From positions 3,658,001 through 3,722,000 of the forward strand of contig NZ_CP156674.1 of assembly GCF_039851965.1 (NCBI RefSeq): a stretch of DNA of 64,000 bases, written 5' to 3'. The position numbers and the translations under genes are program-made. Positions 26,191-35,236 of this stretch are shown here, in pieces. A model generated the notes under the pieces. That model ran no database searches, had not been told where the DNA came from, and saw nothing but the letters and a program-made list of their open reading frames with translations. The stretch comes from Pseudalkalibacillus hwajinpoensis (lineage in GTDB: Bacteria > Bacillota > Bacilli > Bacillales > Guptibacillaceae). Numbering within the stretch: position 1 is the stretch's first letter; each line of letters begins with the position of its first letter.

Positions 26191-26976
26191 ATGGGGAAAG
26201 TTTATTTAGTTGGGGCAGGACCAGGGGATATTGATCTGATTACTGTAAAGGGGTTAAAATGTATCGAGAAGGCGGATGTCATTTTGTATGACCGCTTAAT
26301 TAATAAAGATCTTTTGGACTATGCGAAAGAGGATGTAGAATTAATTTATTGCGGAAAATTACCAAACTATCACACCCTCAAACAGGAAACGATTAATCGC
26401 TTTCTAGTAAAGCATGCGTTAAAAGGAAAAGTCGTCACAAGGTTGAAGGGTGGCGACCCCTTTGTTTATGGTAGGGGCGGTGAAGAGGCAGAGGCCCTTG
26501 CTAATCATGGAATTCCCTTTGAAATTGTACCTGGCATTACTTCAGGAATAGCTGCTTCAGCATATGCTGGTATCCCGGTTACGCACAGGGAGCTAAGCTC
26601 AACATTCGCATTTGTTACCGGGCATCGTAAAGAGGGTGAGGAAGAAGAATTAAGGTGGGAAAGTCTTGCAAAAGGAATAGACACTCTTGCTATTTACATG
26701 GGTGTGAAGAATTTGCCTTATATTTGTTCAATGCTCAGAAAGTACGGTAAAAAGAAAGATACACCGGTTGCTCTCATTCATTGGGGAACCACCCAGACAC
26801 AACAAACCGTTACAGGAACGCTTGAGAGTATAACAGAAGAAGTGGAGAAAGCAAGAATTCAAAATCCAAGTATGATTGTGGTTGGGGAGGTTGTAAACCT
26901 GCGGTCAAAACTCAGCTGGTTTGAGAAATTATCTGAGGAGAAGCAGAAGCCATCCATCGCAGTTAGTGCTTTGTAG
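26191..26976 (+). CDS. sumT: Uroporphyrinogen-III C-methyltransferase
   Basis: Two SAM-dependent methylations of uroporphyrinogen III to precorrin-2, the entry to siroheme, the cofactor of sulfite reductase. The 261 residues show VGAGPGDIDLIT (7-18), RLKGGDPFVYGRGGEEAE near 86, EVVPGITSGIA-type segment near 115 and the VTHR motif. AGAGGAGGA before ATG 26191 decides the start; the GTG at 26158 is rejected. Equivalent to YlnD of B. subtilis, and placed with two further siroheme genes. Confidence 0.93.
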   Translation: MGKVYLVGAGPGDIDLITVKGLKCIEKADVILYDRLINKDLLDYAKEDVELIYCGKLPNYHTLKQETINRFLVKHALKGKVVTRLKGGDPFVYGRGGEEAEALANHGIPFEIVPGITSGIAASAYAGIPVTHRELSSTFAFVTGHRKEGEEEELRWESLAKGIDTLAIYMGVKNLPYICSMLRKYGKKKDTPVALIHWGTTQTQQTVTGTLESITEEVEKARIQNPSMIVVGEVVNLRSKLSWFEKLSEEKQKPSIAVSAL

Positions 26977-26988
26977 GAGGGGTCGTTC

Positions 26989-27732
26989 ATGCAAGCCGTC
27001 CTTTATATTTGTCATGGTAGTCGTGTTGAAAAAGGTAGAAATCAAGCTGTGGATTTTGTGGAAAAATGCAAATCTGATATACCTTTTCCTATTCAAGAAA
27101 CGTGTTTTCTTGAACTATCAGAGCCTACAATTCGACAGGGAATTGAGGCGTGTGTTCGACTGGGAGCTACAAAAATTTCCGTTATCCCTGTGTTATTGCT
27201 AGCAGCGACTCATGTGAAAAAAGATATACCAGATCAGATCAAGCAAGCGCAAAAGGCCTTTCCAGACGTGGCATTTCAAGTCGGCGATCCCTTTGGCGTC
27301 CATGAAAAAGTGATAAATGTTCTATCAGATCGTGTTCAGGAAACGAATGTAACGCTCCAGTCTGATGCATTGGCTCTTCTTGTAGGCAGAGGAAGTAGTG
27401 ACCCCGAAATCAAACAGGAGATGAAACGGGTGGCAGGAATGCTTAATGATAGAATGCCATTTAAGAACGTGTCGGTTTGTTTCCTGGCAGCAGCCAATCC
27501 GTCTTTTGAGGAAGGATTAGAACTTGCTCTCTCGAGTGGGAACAGTCAGGTATTTGTTCTTCCCTACCTTTTATTTACTGGTGTTTTAATGGGCGAAATG
27601 GAACAGAAAATCTCTGCATTAAATGTCGATGAAGAAGTTGTCTTATGCGATTACCTGGGCTACCATCCTTATCTAAAAGAAGTGTTGATAGAACGAGTTG
27701 CTGAAACGGTTCAAATCGGGAGTAGACAATGA
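26989..27732 (+). CDS. sirB: Sirohydrochlorin ferrochelatase
   Basis: Inserts iron into sirohydrochlorin to give siroheme. The 247-residue protein has two CbiX-like halves: the N-terminal one with YICHGSRVEKGRNQAV carrying the metal-binding histidine (residue 9) and LLAATHVKKDIPDQI with a second histidine, the C-terminal one with ALLVGRGSSDPE. Counterpart of YlnE in B. subtilis. GGAGGGG precedes the ATG, and its end overlaps the next gene by four bases. Confidence 0.92.
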   Translation: MQAVLYICHGSRVEKGRNQAVDFVEKCKSDIPFPIQETCFLELSEPTIRQGIEACVRLGATKISVIPVLLLAATHVKKDIPDQIKQAQKAFPDVAFQVGDPFGVHEKVINVLSDRVQETNVTLQSDALALLVGRGSSDPEIKQEMKRVAGMLNDRMPFKNVSVCFLAAANPSFEEGLELALSSGNSQVFVLPYLLFTGVLMGEMEQKISALNVDEEVVLCDYLGYHPYLKEVLIERVAETVQIGSRQ

Positions 27733-28298
27733 GCGAATTTCCAGTAACGCTAAATTTAACATGTAAACGTGTTCTGATTGTTGGTGGTGGAAAAATTGCT
27801 AAAAGGAAAATCAGCAGCTTATTAGGCTGTGGTGCACTCCTTACAGTCGTCAGTCCATCTATTGACAAAGATATAAGAGACATTGCAAGTGACCATCACA
27901 TCACTCTTATTGAGCGTGAAGTAACAGCTGATGATTTAAAAGATGCTTTTCTAATCATTACGACTGCTGACTCAAGCAAAGTGAACGATTTCGTTGTGAA
28001 GCACGCCGGTGAGAATCAGCTCGTAAATGCTTCGCACGAGTCCGGAGCTGGTAATGTTTCACTTCCGGCTACTCTTAGACAGGGAAGACTCAATATTTCT
28101 GTCTCAACAGGTGGTGCCAGTCCTCTTCTTGCTAAGAAAATTAGAGACGAGCTTGCAATGAAGTATGATTATACTTACAGAGATTATGTAGAAAGGCTTT
28201 ATCAGCTAAGGGTAATAGTAAAGCAAATGAACCTAAAGGAGAATAAACGGAAAAAGATTCTAGAAAAAGCCCTCGAAAAGGAATTTCTAGAATCATAG
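27729..28298 (+). CDS. sirC: Precorrin-2 dehydrogenase
   Basis: NAD-dependent oxidation of precorrin-2 to sirohydrochlorin. The 189-residue protein has a Rossmann motif (VLIVGGGKIAKRKISSLL, about residues 14-31), the ASHESGAGNVSLPATLRQG segment with the CysG/Met8-type dehydrogenase signature, and STGGASPLLAKKIRDE. It corresponds to YlnF of B. subtilis. ATGA overlap with sirB marks translational coupling. It is the last gene of the operon; sulfite reductase (cysJI) is not in this window. Confidence 0.92.
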   Translation: MSEFPVTLNLTCKRVLIVGGGKIAKRKISSLLGCGALLTVVSPSIDKDIRDIASDHHITLIEREVTADDLKDAFLIITTADSSKVNDFVVKHAGENQLVNASHESGAGNVSLPATLRQGRLNISVSTGGASPLLAKKIRDELAMKYDYTYRDYVERLYQLRVIVKQMNLKENKRKKILEKALEKEFLES

Positions 28299-28299
28299 T

Positions 28300-28511
28300 T
28301 TACGCATTAGTTCTCTGTTGGACATAATGACATTTAACGCCATATTGAACCATCTGTTCGTGAAAAGTTGAAGGCACCTGTTGATCAATAATACAGGTGT
28401 CTATTTCTTTAATATCAGCTACGTTAGCAAAATTGATTTTCCGATTTTGCTATGATCAGTAAGTAGAAATGTCTCTTTCGCATTATTAATCATCATTCGT
28501 TTGATGCCTGT
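28300..28511 (-). pseudogene. DeoR-family regulator, frameshifted C-terminal remnant
   Basis: On the minus strand the frame reads GIKRMMINNAKETFLLTDHS then KIGKS, the characteristic sensor-domain segment of DeoR-type sugar regulators. It runs into a stop after ILLT; shifting one base restores NVADIKEIDTCIIDQQ and continues to a natural end GVKCHYVQQRTNA with TAA at 28300-28302. A one-base loss in the T-run near 28430-28435 explains the break. Upstream of 28511 the frame hits a stop and similarity ends, so helix-turn-helix and most of the sensor domain are gone. Confidence 0.8.
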
Positions 28512-28686
28512 TCAACAACAAGACGATTCATTTACTAGTTGCAAAATGGGTTTAAATGTGTGGGATGGGTCATCGTTCTTTAATGAAGTAAATTATGACC
28601 CAAATCAAGAAAAACTCGTTTACCACGACTTTGAATCAGGTACTCTTATGGGTTGGGAGGTGTTGGAGGGTATTGGGGAACATTAA
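28504..28686 (+). other. Short open frame of unknown origin, possibly a gene fragment
   Basis: A 60-residue frame with protein-like composition in its second half (WDGSSFFNEVNYDPNQEK and YHDFESGTLMGWEVLEG). No ribosome site precedes it and it begins within the DeoR remnant, so it looks like the C-terminal scrap of a larger lost protein rather than a gene. I do not recognise the family. The rest of the gap 28299-28768 holds only this, the DeoR remnant and the terminator. Confidence 0.35.
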
Positions 28687-28726
28687 TGTTGATGATGTGA
28701 ATATACCCGTTAGACCTTAATAGAGG

Positions 28727-28762
28727 AAGGAGGATCATTCGAACTTTCGAATGATCCTCCTT
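28727..28762. terminator. Long perfect hairpin downstream of metH
   Basis: Seventeen-bp arms (28727-28743 and 28746-28762) with a two-base centre. It lies just beyond the metH stop on the minus strand and is its likely terminator, although the T-run is poor on both sides. Confidence 0.75.
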
Positions 28763-28768
28763 TGTCAC

Positions 28769-31700
28769 TTATAAGACGTTAAAATACCTTCCTTCTGGAT
28801 GGGCGAACACCATTGCTGTAACGGAAGCTTCAGGCTCCATCATACATCCGTCTGTTAATTCAACCCCTATTTCTTCAGGGTGAATGAGCTCAAATAACTT
28901 TTTCTGATCGTCGAGTTCCGGACACGCTGGATATCCGAACGAAAAACGCTGCCCCTGATATTTCGCTGAAAATCGATTCTGCATTGTGAAATCTGTTGGG
29001 TCAGGGAACCCCCATTTATCACGCATAAGCTGATGGACATGCTCGGCGAGCCCTTCAGCTGTTTCAAGCGCGAGAGCCTGTAAAGCGTGACTTTCAAGGT
29101 AGTTTCCCTGATTCTTTAACTCCACAGATCGTTCTCTAATTCCTTTGCCTGCTGTAACAGCGAAAAATCCAACATAGTCCATATCACCACTGGATACAGA
29201 TTTAAGATAATCTGCAAGACATAAGAAAGGCTCTTTTTGCTGACGAGGAAATGTAAATCGTTCAATAATCGTTTGAGTATCGTCAGGATCGTAAATAATG
29301 ACATCATTTCCGTCAGACTGGGCAGGGAAGAACTGGTATTTAGCTGAAGGCTTTATCCAGTTTTCCTTTTTGGCACGGGTTAAAAGTTGGTCAACAACTT
29401 CTTTTAAGTGAAGAGCCTTTTCATTTTTTTCGTTTAAAAGTCTTGATACCTTTCCTTTAAGTCCAAGATGATGGCCTATTAGCATTTGCATATTAATATA
29501 TGGCTCGATATGTGCTACAGAATAATTCCTTAAGATATGTGGTTTGAGATCATCAGGCGTAAATACCGGTGCTGATGAGACGGTTGATACAGGTTTAACA
29601 GCTACAGCTGTCCCTCCCCCCGATGCACGGGGCGAAATAGTAGATGGGAGAGAAGCAATTTTTTTAGAATGTTCTTCAACTAACATTTTCTTCTCTTCTT
29701 CATTGCTAAGCTGGTTAGAAATTGACAATCCAGACATTGCATCTTTCGCATAAAATACTGGACCATCGTACTCAGCAGAGATTTTATTGTCGGTAAATTT
29801 ACGCGATAAAGCGGCACCGCCAACCAAAATTGGAATAGAGATATTAGCTTGCTTCATATCCTGGGCGGTTAATACCATTTGCTGAGCTGATTTCACAAGC
29901 AGTCCAGAAAGTCCAATGAAATCAGGTTGATGTTCCTCAACCTGTTTGATCAGGTCGGTTGGAGTCACTTTTATTCCTAGATCAAGAACTTTAAAGCCAT
30001 TATTACTTAAAATGATTTCAACCAGGTTCTTTCCAATATCGTGCACGTCACCTTTAACGGTAGCTAATAATACTTTCCCTTTTGTACTGGACGAATCTTC
30101 TTTTTCCATATGAGGTTCTAAGTAGGCGACAGATGCTTTCATAACCTCAGCACTTTGAAGCACTTCAGCTACAATCAGTTGATTATCATTAAATAGCTTG
30201 CCTACCTCTGCCATACCCGCCATCAATGGACCATTAATGATTTGGAGAGGGGAAGGATACTCCAGTAATGCCTTTTCTAGATCAGGGATTAATCCTTCTT
30301 TGGTTCCTTCTACTACATAAAGTGCAAGGCGTTCTTGAAGTGTTAGAGTAGAGATTTGAACCTTACTTTCCTTTTTCTTACCTCTATAAAACGCTGTAAA
30401 ATCTGCAAGTGTCTGATCAGTAGTTTGGAAAAGCAGCTCATCTGCTAGCTGAATTTCCTTTTCAGAAATAGACGCATATCGTTCAAGCTTTTCCGTGTTA
30501 ACAATGGCGTAATCAAGGCCAGCTTTAGTACAGTGGTAAAGATAAGAGGCATTCAGGACCTCTCGCCCAACTGGAGGAAGACCAAAAGAAACATTGCTGA
30601 TGCCTAAAATCGTTTGACAATACGGCAGATTCTTTTTAATCAGTCTAATTCCTTCGATAGTTTCGGCTGCTGAACCAATGTATTGTGCATCACCAGTTCC
30701 TATTGGGAAAACGAGTGGATCAAAGATGATGTCAGAGGACTTCAGCCCATATTTGTAAACAAGTAAGTCATGAGACCGCTTCGCGATTTCGAGCTTTCGT
30801 TCAGATGAAACTGCCATACCGGTTTCATCGATTGTTCCAACCACCACCGCAGCCCCGTATTTATGAATGAGTGGAACGACTGCTTCAAATCGCTCTTCTC
30901 CATCTTCAAGGTTAATCGAATTGATGATTGCTTTTCCCTGTGAATAGGATAAAGCTTTTTCTATGACAGCATCATCAGTAGAGTCAATGATCAAAGGCGT
31001 TTTCACCTTATTCACGACATATTTCATAAAGTTTTCGATATCAGCAAGCTCATCGCTGTCGGGATTTGCAAGACAAATATCAATAACCTGTGCGCCTTTC
31101 TTCACCTGTGAACGTGCAATTTCGGACGCCTCCTCGAATTTCTCTTCAGCTATAAGGCGTTTAAATTTGCGTGACCCAATCACATTCGTACGTTCTCCAA
31201 CTAGAATAGGTCTAGTGCTTTCGTCATATACGAATGGTTCTATCCCGGAAATCGCGTGTGGGTGCGATTCAGGCGCGTTTCTTGGTTTAAGTCCCCTTAC
31301 AGATTCAGCAATGGCTTCAATATGTGCAGGAGTCGTTCCACAACATCCTCCAACAACATTAAGCCAGCCTTTTTCTGCGAAGCCAGTTATTTTAGCCGCG
31401 AGACTTTCTGGTGTTTCATGATAATTTCCTTCTTCATCAGGAAGGCCAGCATTTGGATAACAGCTCACAGCAGTTGTGGCAAGATCTGAAAGAGAGCGAA
31501 GGTGATCTCTCATAAATTCAGGGCCAGTTGCACAGTTTAGTCCTACAACAGCAGGGTTCATGTGCTCCAACGATAAATAGAAGGCTTCGATGCTTTGCCC
31601 TGCAAGGGTTGTTCCCATTGGTTCAATTGTTCCTGAAATAATTAGTGGTACCGACCGGTTTAATTCTTCAAAAGCTCTCGTAATGCCAATAAATGCAGCT

Positions 31701-32212
31701 TTCACATTCAACATATCCTGACTTGTTTCCACAAGTAAGAGATCAACGCCGCCCTTGAGAAGTCCTCTTGCTTGAATGGCGTATGAATGAGAGAGGGCTT
31801 CAAACGTGGTTCCACCAGTAACGGACAATGTTTTGGTTGTAGGTCCCATCGCCCCGGCAACAAATCTGGGTTTTTCTTTAGACGATAATTTTGTAGCTGC
31901 TGTCTTTGCGAGAAGTGCAGATTCGTAATTAAGCTTTTCTGCATATGCACCAAGGTCGTATTCATCAAGAACAAGATCTGTAGCACCAAAAGTATTTGTT
32001 TCAATGATGTCAGCACCGGCAGCTAAATATTCATCATGAATAGAAGAAATGAGCTCTGGAGCTGTTAAGGACAGGTATTCATTGCAACCTTCATATTCTT
32101 CACCGCCAAAATCCTCAAATGACAGATTCGCTTGTTGAATCATCGTTCCCATTGCGCCGTCAAGGACTAAAATCCGATTCTTTAATTGTTCTTCAAACAA
32201 TGTGGAGGCCAT
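28769..32212 (-). CDS. metH: Cobalamin-dependent methionine synthase
   Basis: Transfers the methyl group of 5-methyltetrahydrofolate to homocysteine through methylcobalamin. The 1147-residue protein has all four modules: homocysteine/zinc domain (NVVGGCCGTTP near residue 290), folate-binding domain (VGERTNVIGSRKF near 340), cobalamin cap and B12 domain with DVHDIGKN near 725, the histidine being the lower cobalt ligand, and the SAM-binding reactivation domain (about 850-1147). A Gly/Ala/Val linker precedes the last module. The ATG at 32212 overlaps yitJ by 20 bases. Last gene of the S-box operon, so activity depends on B12 supply. Confidence 0.97.
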   Translation of the reverse strand: MASTLFEEQLKNRILVLDGAMGTMIQQANLSFEDFGGEEYEGCNEYLSLTAPELISSIHDEYLAAGADIIETNTFGATDLVLDEYDLGAYAEKLNYESALLAKTAATKLSSKEKPRFVAGAMGPTTKTLSVTGGTTFEALSHSYAIQARGLLKGGVDLLLVETSQDMLNVKAAFIGITRAFEELNRSVPLIISGTIEPMGTTLAGQSIEAFYLSLEHMNPAVVGLNCATGPEFMRDHLRSLSDLATTAVSCYPNAGLPDEEGNYHETPESLAAKITGFAEKGWLNVVGGCCGTTPAHIEAIAESVRGLKPRNAPESHPHAISGIEPFVYDESTRPILVGERTNVIGSRKFKRLIAEEKFEEASEIARSQVKKGAQVIDICLANPDSDELADIENFMKYVVNKVKTPLIIDSTDDAVIEKALSYSQGKAIINSINLEDGEERFEAVVPLIHKYGAAVVVGTIDETGMAVSSERKLEIAKRSHDLLVYKYGLKSSDIIFDPLVFPIGTGDAQYIGSAAETIEGIRLIKKNLPYCQTILGISNVSFGLPPVGREVLNASYLYHCTKAGLDYAIVNTEKLERYASISEKEIQLADELLFQTTDQTLADFTAFYRGKKKESKVQISTLTLQERLALYVVEGTKEGLIPDLEKALLEYPSPLQIINGPLMAGMAEVGKLFNDNQLIVAEVLQSAEVMKASVAYLEPHMEKEDSSSTKGKVLLATVKGDVHDIGKNLVEIILSNNGFKVLDLGIKVTPTDLIKQVEEHQPDFIGLSGLLVKSAQQMVLTAQDMKQANISIPILVGGAALSRKFTDNKISAEYDGPVFYAKDAMSGLSISNQLSNEEEKKMLVEEHSKKIASLPSTISPRASGGGTAVAVKPVSTVSSAPVFTPDDLKPHILRNYSVAHIEPYINMQMLIGHHLGLKGKVSRLLNEKNEKALHLKEVVDQLLTRAKKENWIKPSAKYQFFPAQSDGNDVIIYDPDDTQTIIERFTFPRQQKEPFLCLADYLKSVSSGDMDYVGFFAVTAGKGIRERSVELKNQGNYLESHALQALALETAEGLAEHVHQLMRDKWGFPDPTDFTMQNRFSAKYQGQRFSFGYPACPELDDQKKLFELIHPEEIGVELTDGCMMEPEASVTAMVFAHPEGRYFNVL

Positions 32213-34046
32213 TACGTATCTTCCTTTCTTCCTGTTGTCGGGTCTTTTCTTTAATATAGCGAGTTAGTTCAACGGTTAACTCATAGCGAAGGAAGGGCGT
32301 AATCAAGTAAATCCCATTAAATAAGTCAATGGCAGCATCGATCAACGATTTAGCTATTGCCATTCCTTCTTCTTGAGCGGTCTTGTCTGGTGCTGAAGCC
32401 ATCCTATGGCGAATTGAATCTGATAATTTAATTCCAGGCACTTCATTATGGAGGAATTCTGCATTACGAGAGCTTGTTAATGGCATAATGCCGATATAAA
32501 TCGGGCAGGTTAAATGCTTTGTTTCTTGATGAACTTGAAGTAGTTGTTCTTCGTTGTAGATCGGTTGACTAATGAAATAATCAGCACCATATTGTTGCTT
32601 TTTCTCAAGTCTTGCAACGGCGCGATCCAGGTGACGGGTATTTGGATTAAAAGCAGCTGCTACTGAAAATGAGGTTTTTAAACCCAGTGATTTTCCTGAG
32701 TAAGAAATTCCCTCATTAAATTGTTTGATCAGCTGAATCAGATCTAAAGAGGATGCGTCATAGACAGAAGTTGCACCTGGAAAGTCTCCTATTTTCGTAG
32801 GGTCGCCTGTAACAGCCAGAACCTGATTGATACCGAGAGTGTGAAGACCCATTATATGCGATTGAAGTCCAATTATGTTTCGATCTCGACAAGCAATATG
32901 AACAAGAGGACGTACATTAAATTGAGATTGGATAATCGACGCCATAGCAGTGTTGCTTATTCTTGGTGACGCAAGGGAATTATCAGCCAGTGTGATCGCA
33001 TCTACTCCTATTTCTTGAAGAGCTTTCGCACCTTTCAAGTATTTTTCAGTATTTAATTTCTTCGGGGGATCAAGCTCGACAATAATGGATCGATGCTTCT
33101 TAGCAATTTCATGAAGGTGCGGTTCTCGATTAGCATCAGCTTCTAGCATTAAAGGAGCTTTTTCTTTCACGATCACCTTTTTTTGAGTGACAGGATTGGC
33201 ATCTTTCAAAGAGCTGGCGATGGCTGCTATGTGTTCTGGTGTTGTACCACAGCAGCCTCCGATCAACCTGATCCCCTGTTTATGAAGTGCTTCAGCACTT
33301 GCACGGAAGTAATCTGGTGCAGTGGGATAGATGAGTCTTCCATCTTCATAGTCAGGTAAACTCGCATTTGGATAGGCAGAAAGGTAACTTCTGGAAAGAG
33401 GAACCTGTTCTAGAGCCTGAATCATATGATAGGGTCCGAGTCGACAATTTACTCCAGTTACATCAGCGCCTGCTACTTCAAGTTCTTTAAGAGCAGTGGG
33501 GAGAGGTGTGCCATTTTGCAGAACGCCTGGTTCATGCATGGAAACCTGTGCAATTAATGGAAGATCAGTCTGTTTTCTTGCTATCTCTAACACTGTAATC
33601 AGTTCTTCGAGATCATAATACGTTTCAAGTAAAATCCCATCCACACCTTCAAGCAGTAGACAGTATAGCTGTTCTCGGAAACTCCGTTTAATTTCATCAA
33701 GCGAGATACCTTTTGTATTTATACCTCTAATGCCACCGATCGTCCCCAATACGTAGGTTTCATCATTAGCAGCCTTTTTTGCTAGCCTGACAGCTTCTGT
33801 ATTGATTTCTTTTACAAGATCTTCAAGCCCATAGCGGGCTAATTTTATATAATTAGCTCCATACGTATTCGTCTGGATCACATCTGAACCGGCTTCTACA
33901 TAAGCTCTGTGGACATTCAATACTTTTTCCGGATGTGAAAGATTTAGTTCTTCATAGCATTGATCAATGCCGTACGAATAGAGTAAAGTTCCCATCGCGC
34001 CATCTGCTATTAATACTGAAGTTTCTAGTTTTTCTAAAAGGTTCAT
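32193..34046 (-). CDS. yitJ: Bifunctional homocysteine S-methyltransferase / methylenetetrahydrofolate reductase
   Basis: The N-terminal domain (about 1-300) is a homocysteine methyltransferase with the zinc site VNCRLGPY and GGCCGTTPEH near residue 265. The C-terminal domain (about 315-600) is a MetF-type reductase making 5-methyltetrahydrofolate, with IVELDPPK, LAVTGDPTKIGDFPG and FISQPIYNEEQL. No cobalamin domain is present. It is like YitJ of B. subtilis. GGAAGGAG precedes the ATG, which overlaps the metC stop. It presumably supplies the methyl donor to MetH encoded next. Confidence 0.95.
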   Translation of the reverse strand: MNLLEKLETSVLIADGAMGTLLYSYGIDQCYEELNLSHPEKVLNVHRAYVEAGSDVIQTNTYGANYIKLARYGLEDLVKEINTEAVRLAKKAANDETYVLGTIGGIRGINTKGISLDEIKRSFREQLYCLLLEGVDGILLETYYDLEELITVLEIARKQTDLPLIAQVSMHEPGVLQNGTPLPTALKELEVAGADVTGVNCRLGPYHMIQALEQVPLSRSYLSAYPNASLPDYEDGRLIYPTAPDYFRASAEALHKQGIRLIGGCCGTTPEHIAAIASSLKDANPVTQKKVIVKEKAPLMLEADANREPHLHEIAKKHRSIIVELDPPKKLNTEKYLKGAKALQEIGVDAITLADNSLASPRISNTAMASIIQSQFNVRPLVHIACRDRNIIGLQSHIMGLHTLGINQVLAVTGDPTKIGDFPGATSVYDASSLDLIQLIKQFNEGISYSGKSLGLKTSFSVAAAFNPNTRHLDRAVARLEKKQQYGADYFISQPIYNEEQLLQVHQETKHLTCPIYIGIMPLTSSRNAEFLHNEVPGIKLSDSIRHRMASAPDKTAQEEGMAIAKSLIDAAIDLFNGIYLITPFLRYELTVELTRYIKEKTRQQEERKIRNGLHIV

Positions 34047-35236
34047 AATTGCACTCCTTCCGAGACGGCCTTATAGTGTTTGTTTATTTCAGCAAATGCC
34101 TTCTTGAAATCATCTAGCAGATCATCAGCATTCTCAAGCCCTACTGAAAGTCGTAATAATCCGTCTGTTATGCCACGCTTTTGTCGCTCTAAAGGAGGCA
34201 TTGACGCATGTGACATTCTAGCAGGATAGGAAAGGATTGATTCTACAGCTCCAAGGCTAACGGCATACACCGGGATTTGAATGTGCTTCGTAAACATCCT
34301 TACTGCATGTTCATCAGGGAGGCGGAAGGATAGAACTGCTCCAGGGCCTGACGCCTGATAAAGATGGGTAGAATGACCGGGATGATAAGAGAAGCCAGGA
34401 TAATAAACTTCCTCAACCAGTGGTTCCTTAGATAAACCATGTGCAATTCGGAACGCAGATATGGAGGATTGCTCAAGCCGGCAATGCAGGGTTTTGATTC
34501 CTCTTAGAACGAGCCATGAATCGTGAGCACTTAAGATAGAGCCGAATGAGTTTTGTAAGAAGGCAAGCTTTTCCCCTAACGTTTCATCCTTCACAACTGC
34601 AAGGCCAGCAACAACATCACTATGCCCAGCGATAAATTTAGTAGCACTATGAAGGACAATATCTGCCCCCAATTCCAGTGGACGTTGCAGAAGCGGGGTC
34701 ATAAATGTATTGTCAACAAACGTCAAACACTCATTTGCTTTAGCGAGTTTAACGACAGCCTGGATATCCGTGATTTTGAGGAGCGGATTGGAGGGCGTTT
34801 CAATGTAGACTACTTTTGTGTTGGATTGAATGGCTGTTGCGACCTGTTCGAGATCTGTCATATCGACAAATGTGTGCTCGATACCAAACCTGCCAAGAAC
34901 GTCATGGATCATGCGGTAAGTGCCTCCATAAACATCCTCTGAAATCAGTACATGATCGTTTTGAGATAGCAGCATAAAAGAAGTAGAGATCGCTGCCATA
35001 CCTGAAGCGAATGCAAAACCCCTTGCACCGCCTTCGAGGTTAGCGATTGTCGTTTCTAGCGCCTCACGAGTGGGATTTCCAGAGCGGCTATAATCATATT
35101 TACCAGGCTGATCAAAATCAATTTGATGAAAGGTTGAAGCCTGTTGGATCGGAACGCTAACAGCACCTGTTTGTTTATCAAATTTGTGATCGTTATGAAG
35201 CAGTTTCGTTTGAAATGAATACGATTTATTGTTCAT
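34043..35236 (-). CDS. metC: Cystathionine beta-lyase (PLP-dependent)
   Basis: Splits cystathionine to homocysteine, pyruvate and ammonia. The 397-residue protein belongs to the Cys/Met metabolism PLP family: SRSGNPTREALE near residue 48, PSNPLLKITD near 153, and the PLP lysine in HSATKFIAGHSD near 205. Beta-lyase rather than gamma-lyase is inferred from the operon order metI-metC-yitJ-metH. GGAGGG eight bases before ATG 35236 decides the start over GTG 35245. It overlaps metI by 11 bases. Confidence 0.9.
   Translation of the reverse strand: MNNKSYSFQTKLLHNDHKFDKQTGAVSVPIQQASTFHQIDFDQPGKYDYSRSGNPTREALETTIANLEGGARGFAFASGMAAISTSFMLLSQNDHVLISEDVYGGTYRMIHDVLGRFGIEHTFVDMTDLEQVATAIQSNTKVVYIETPSNPLLKITDIQAVVKLAKANECLTFVDNTFMTPLLQRPLELGADIVLHSATKFIAGHSDVVAGLAVVKDETLGEKLAFLQNSFGSILSAHDSWLVLRGIKTLHCRLEQSSISAFRIAHGLSKEPLVEEVYYPGFSYHPGHSTHLYQASGPGAVLSFRLPDEHAVRMFTKHIQIPVYAVSLGAVESILSYPARMSHASMPPLERQKRGITDGLLRLSVGLENADDLLDDFKKAFAEINKHYKAVSEGVQL

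Noticed and set aside
30963..31421. 152-codon frame on the strand opposite metH
   Set aside because: A shadow of the conserved metH coding sequence; no ribosome site.
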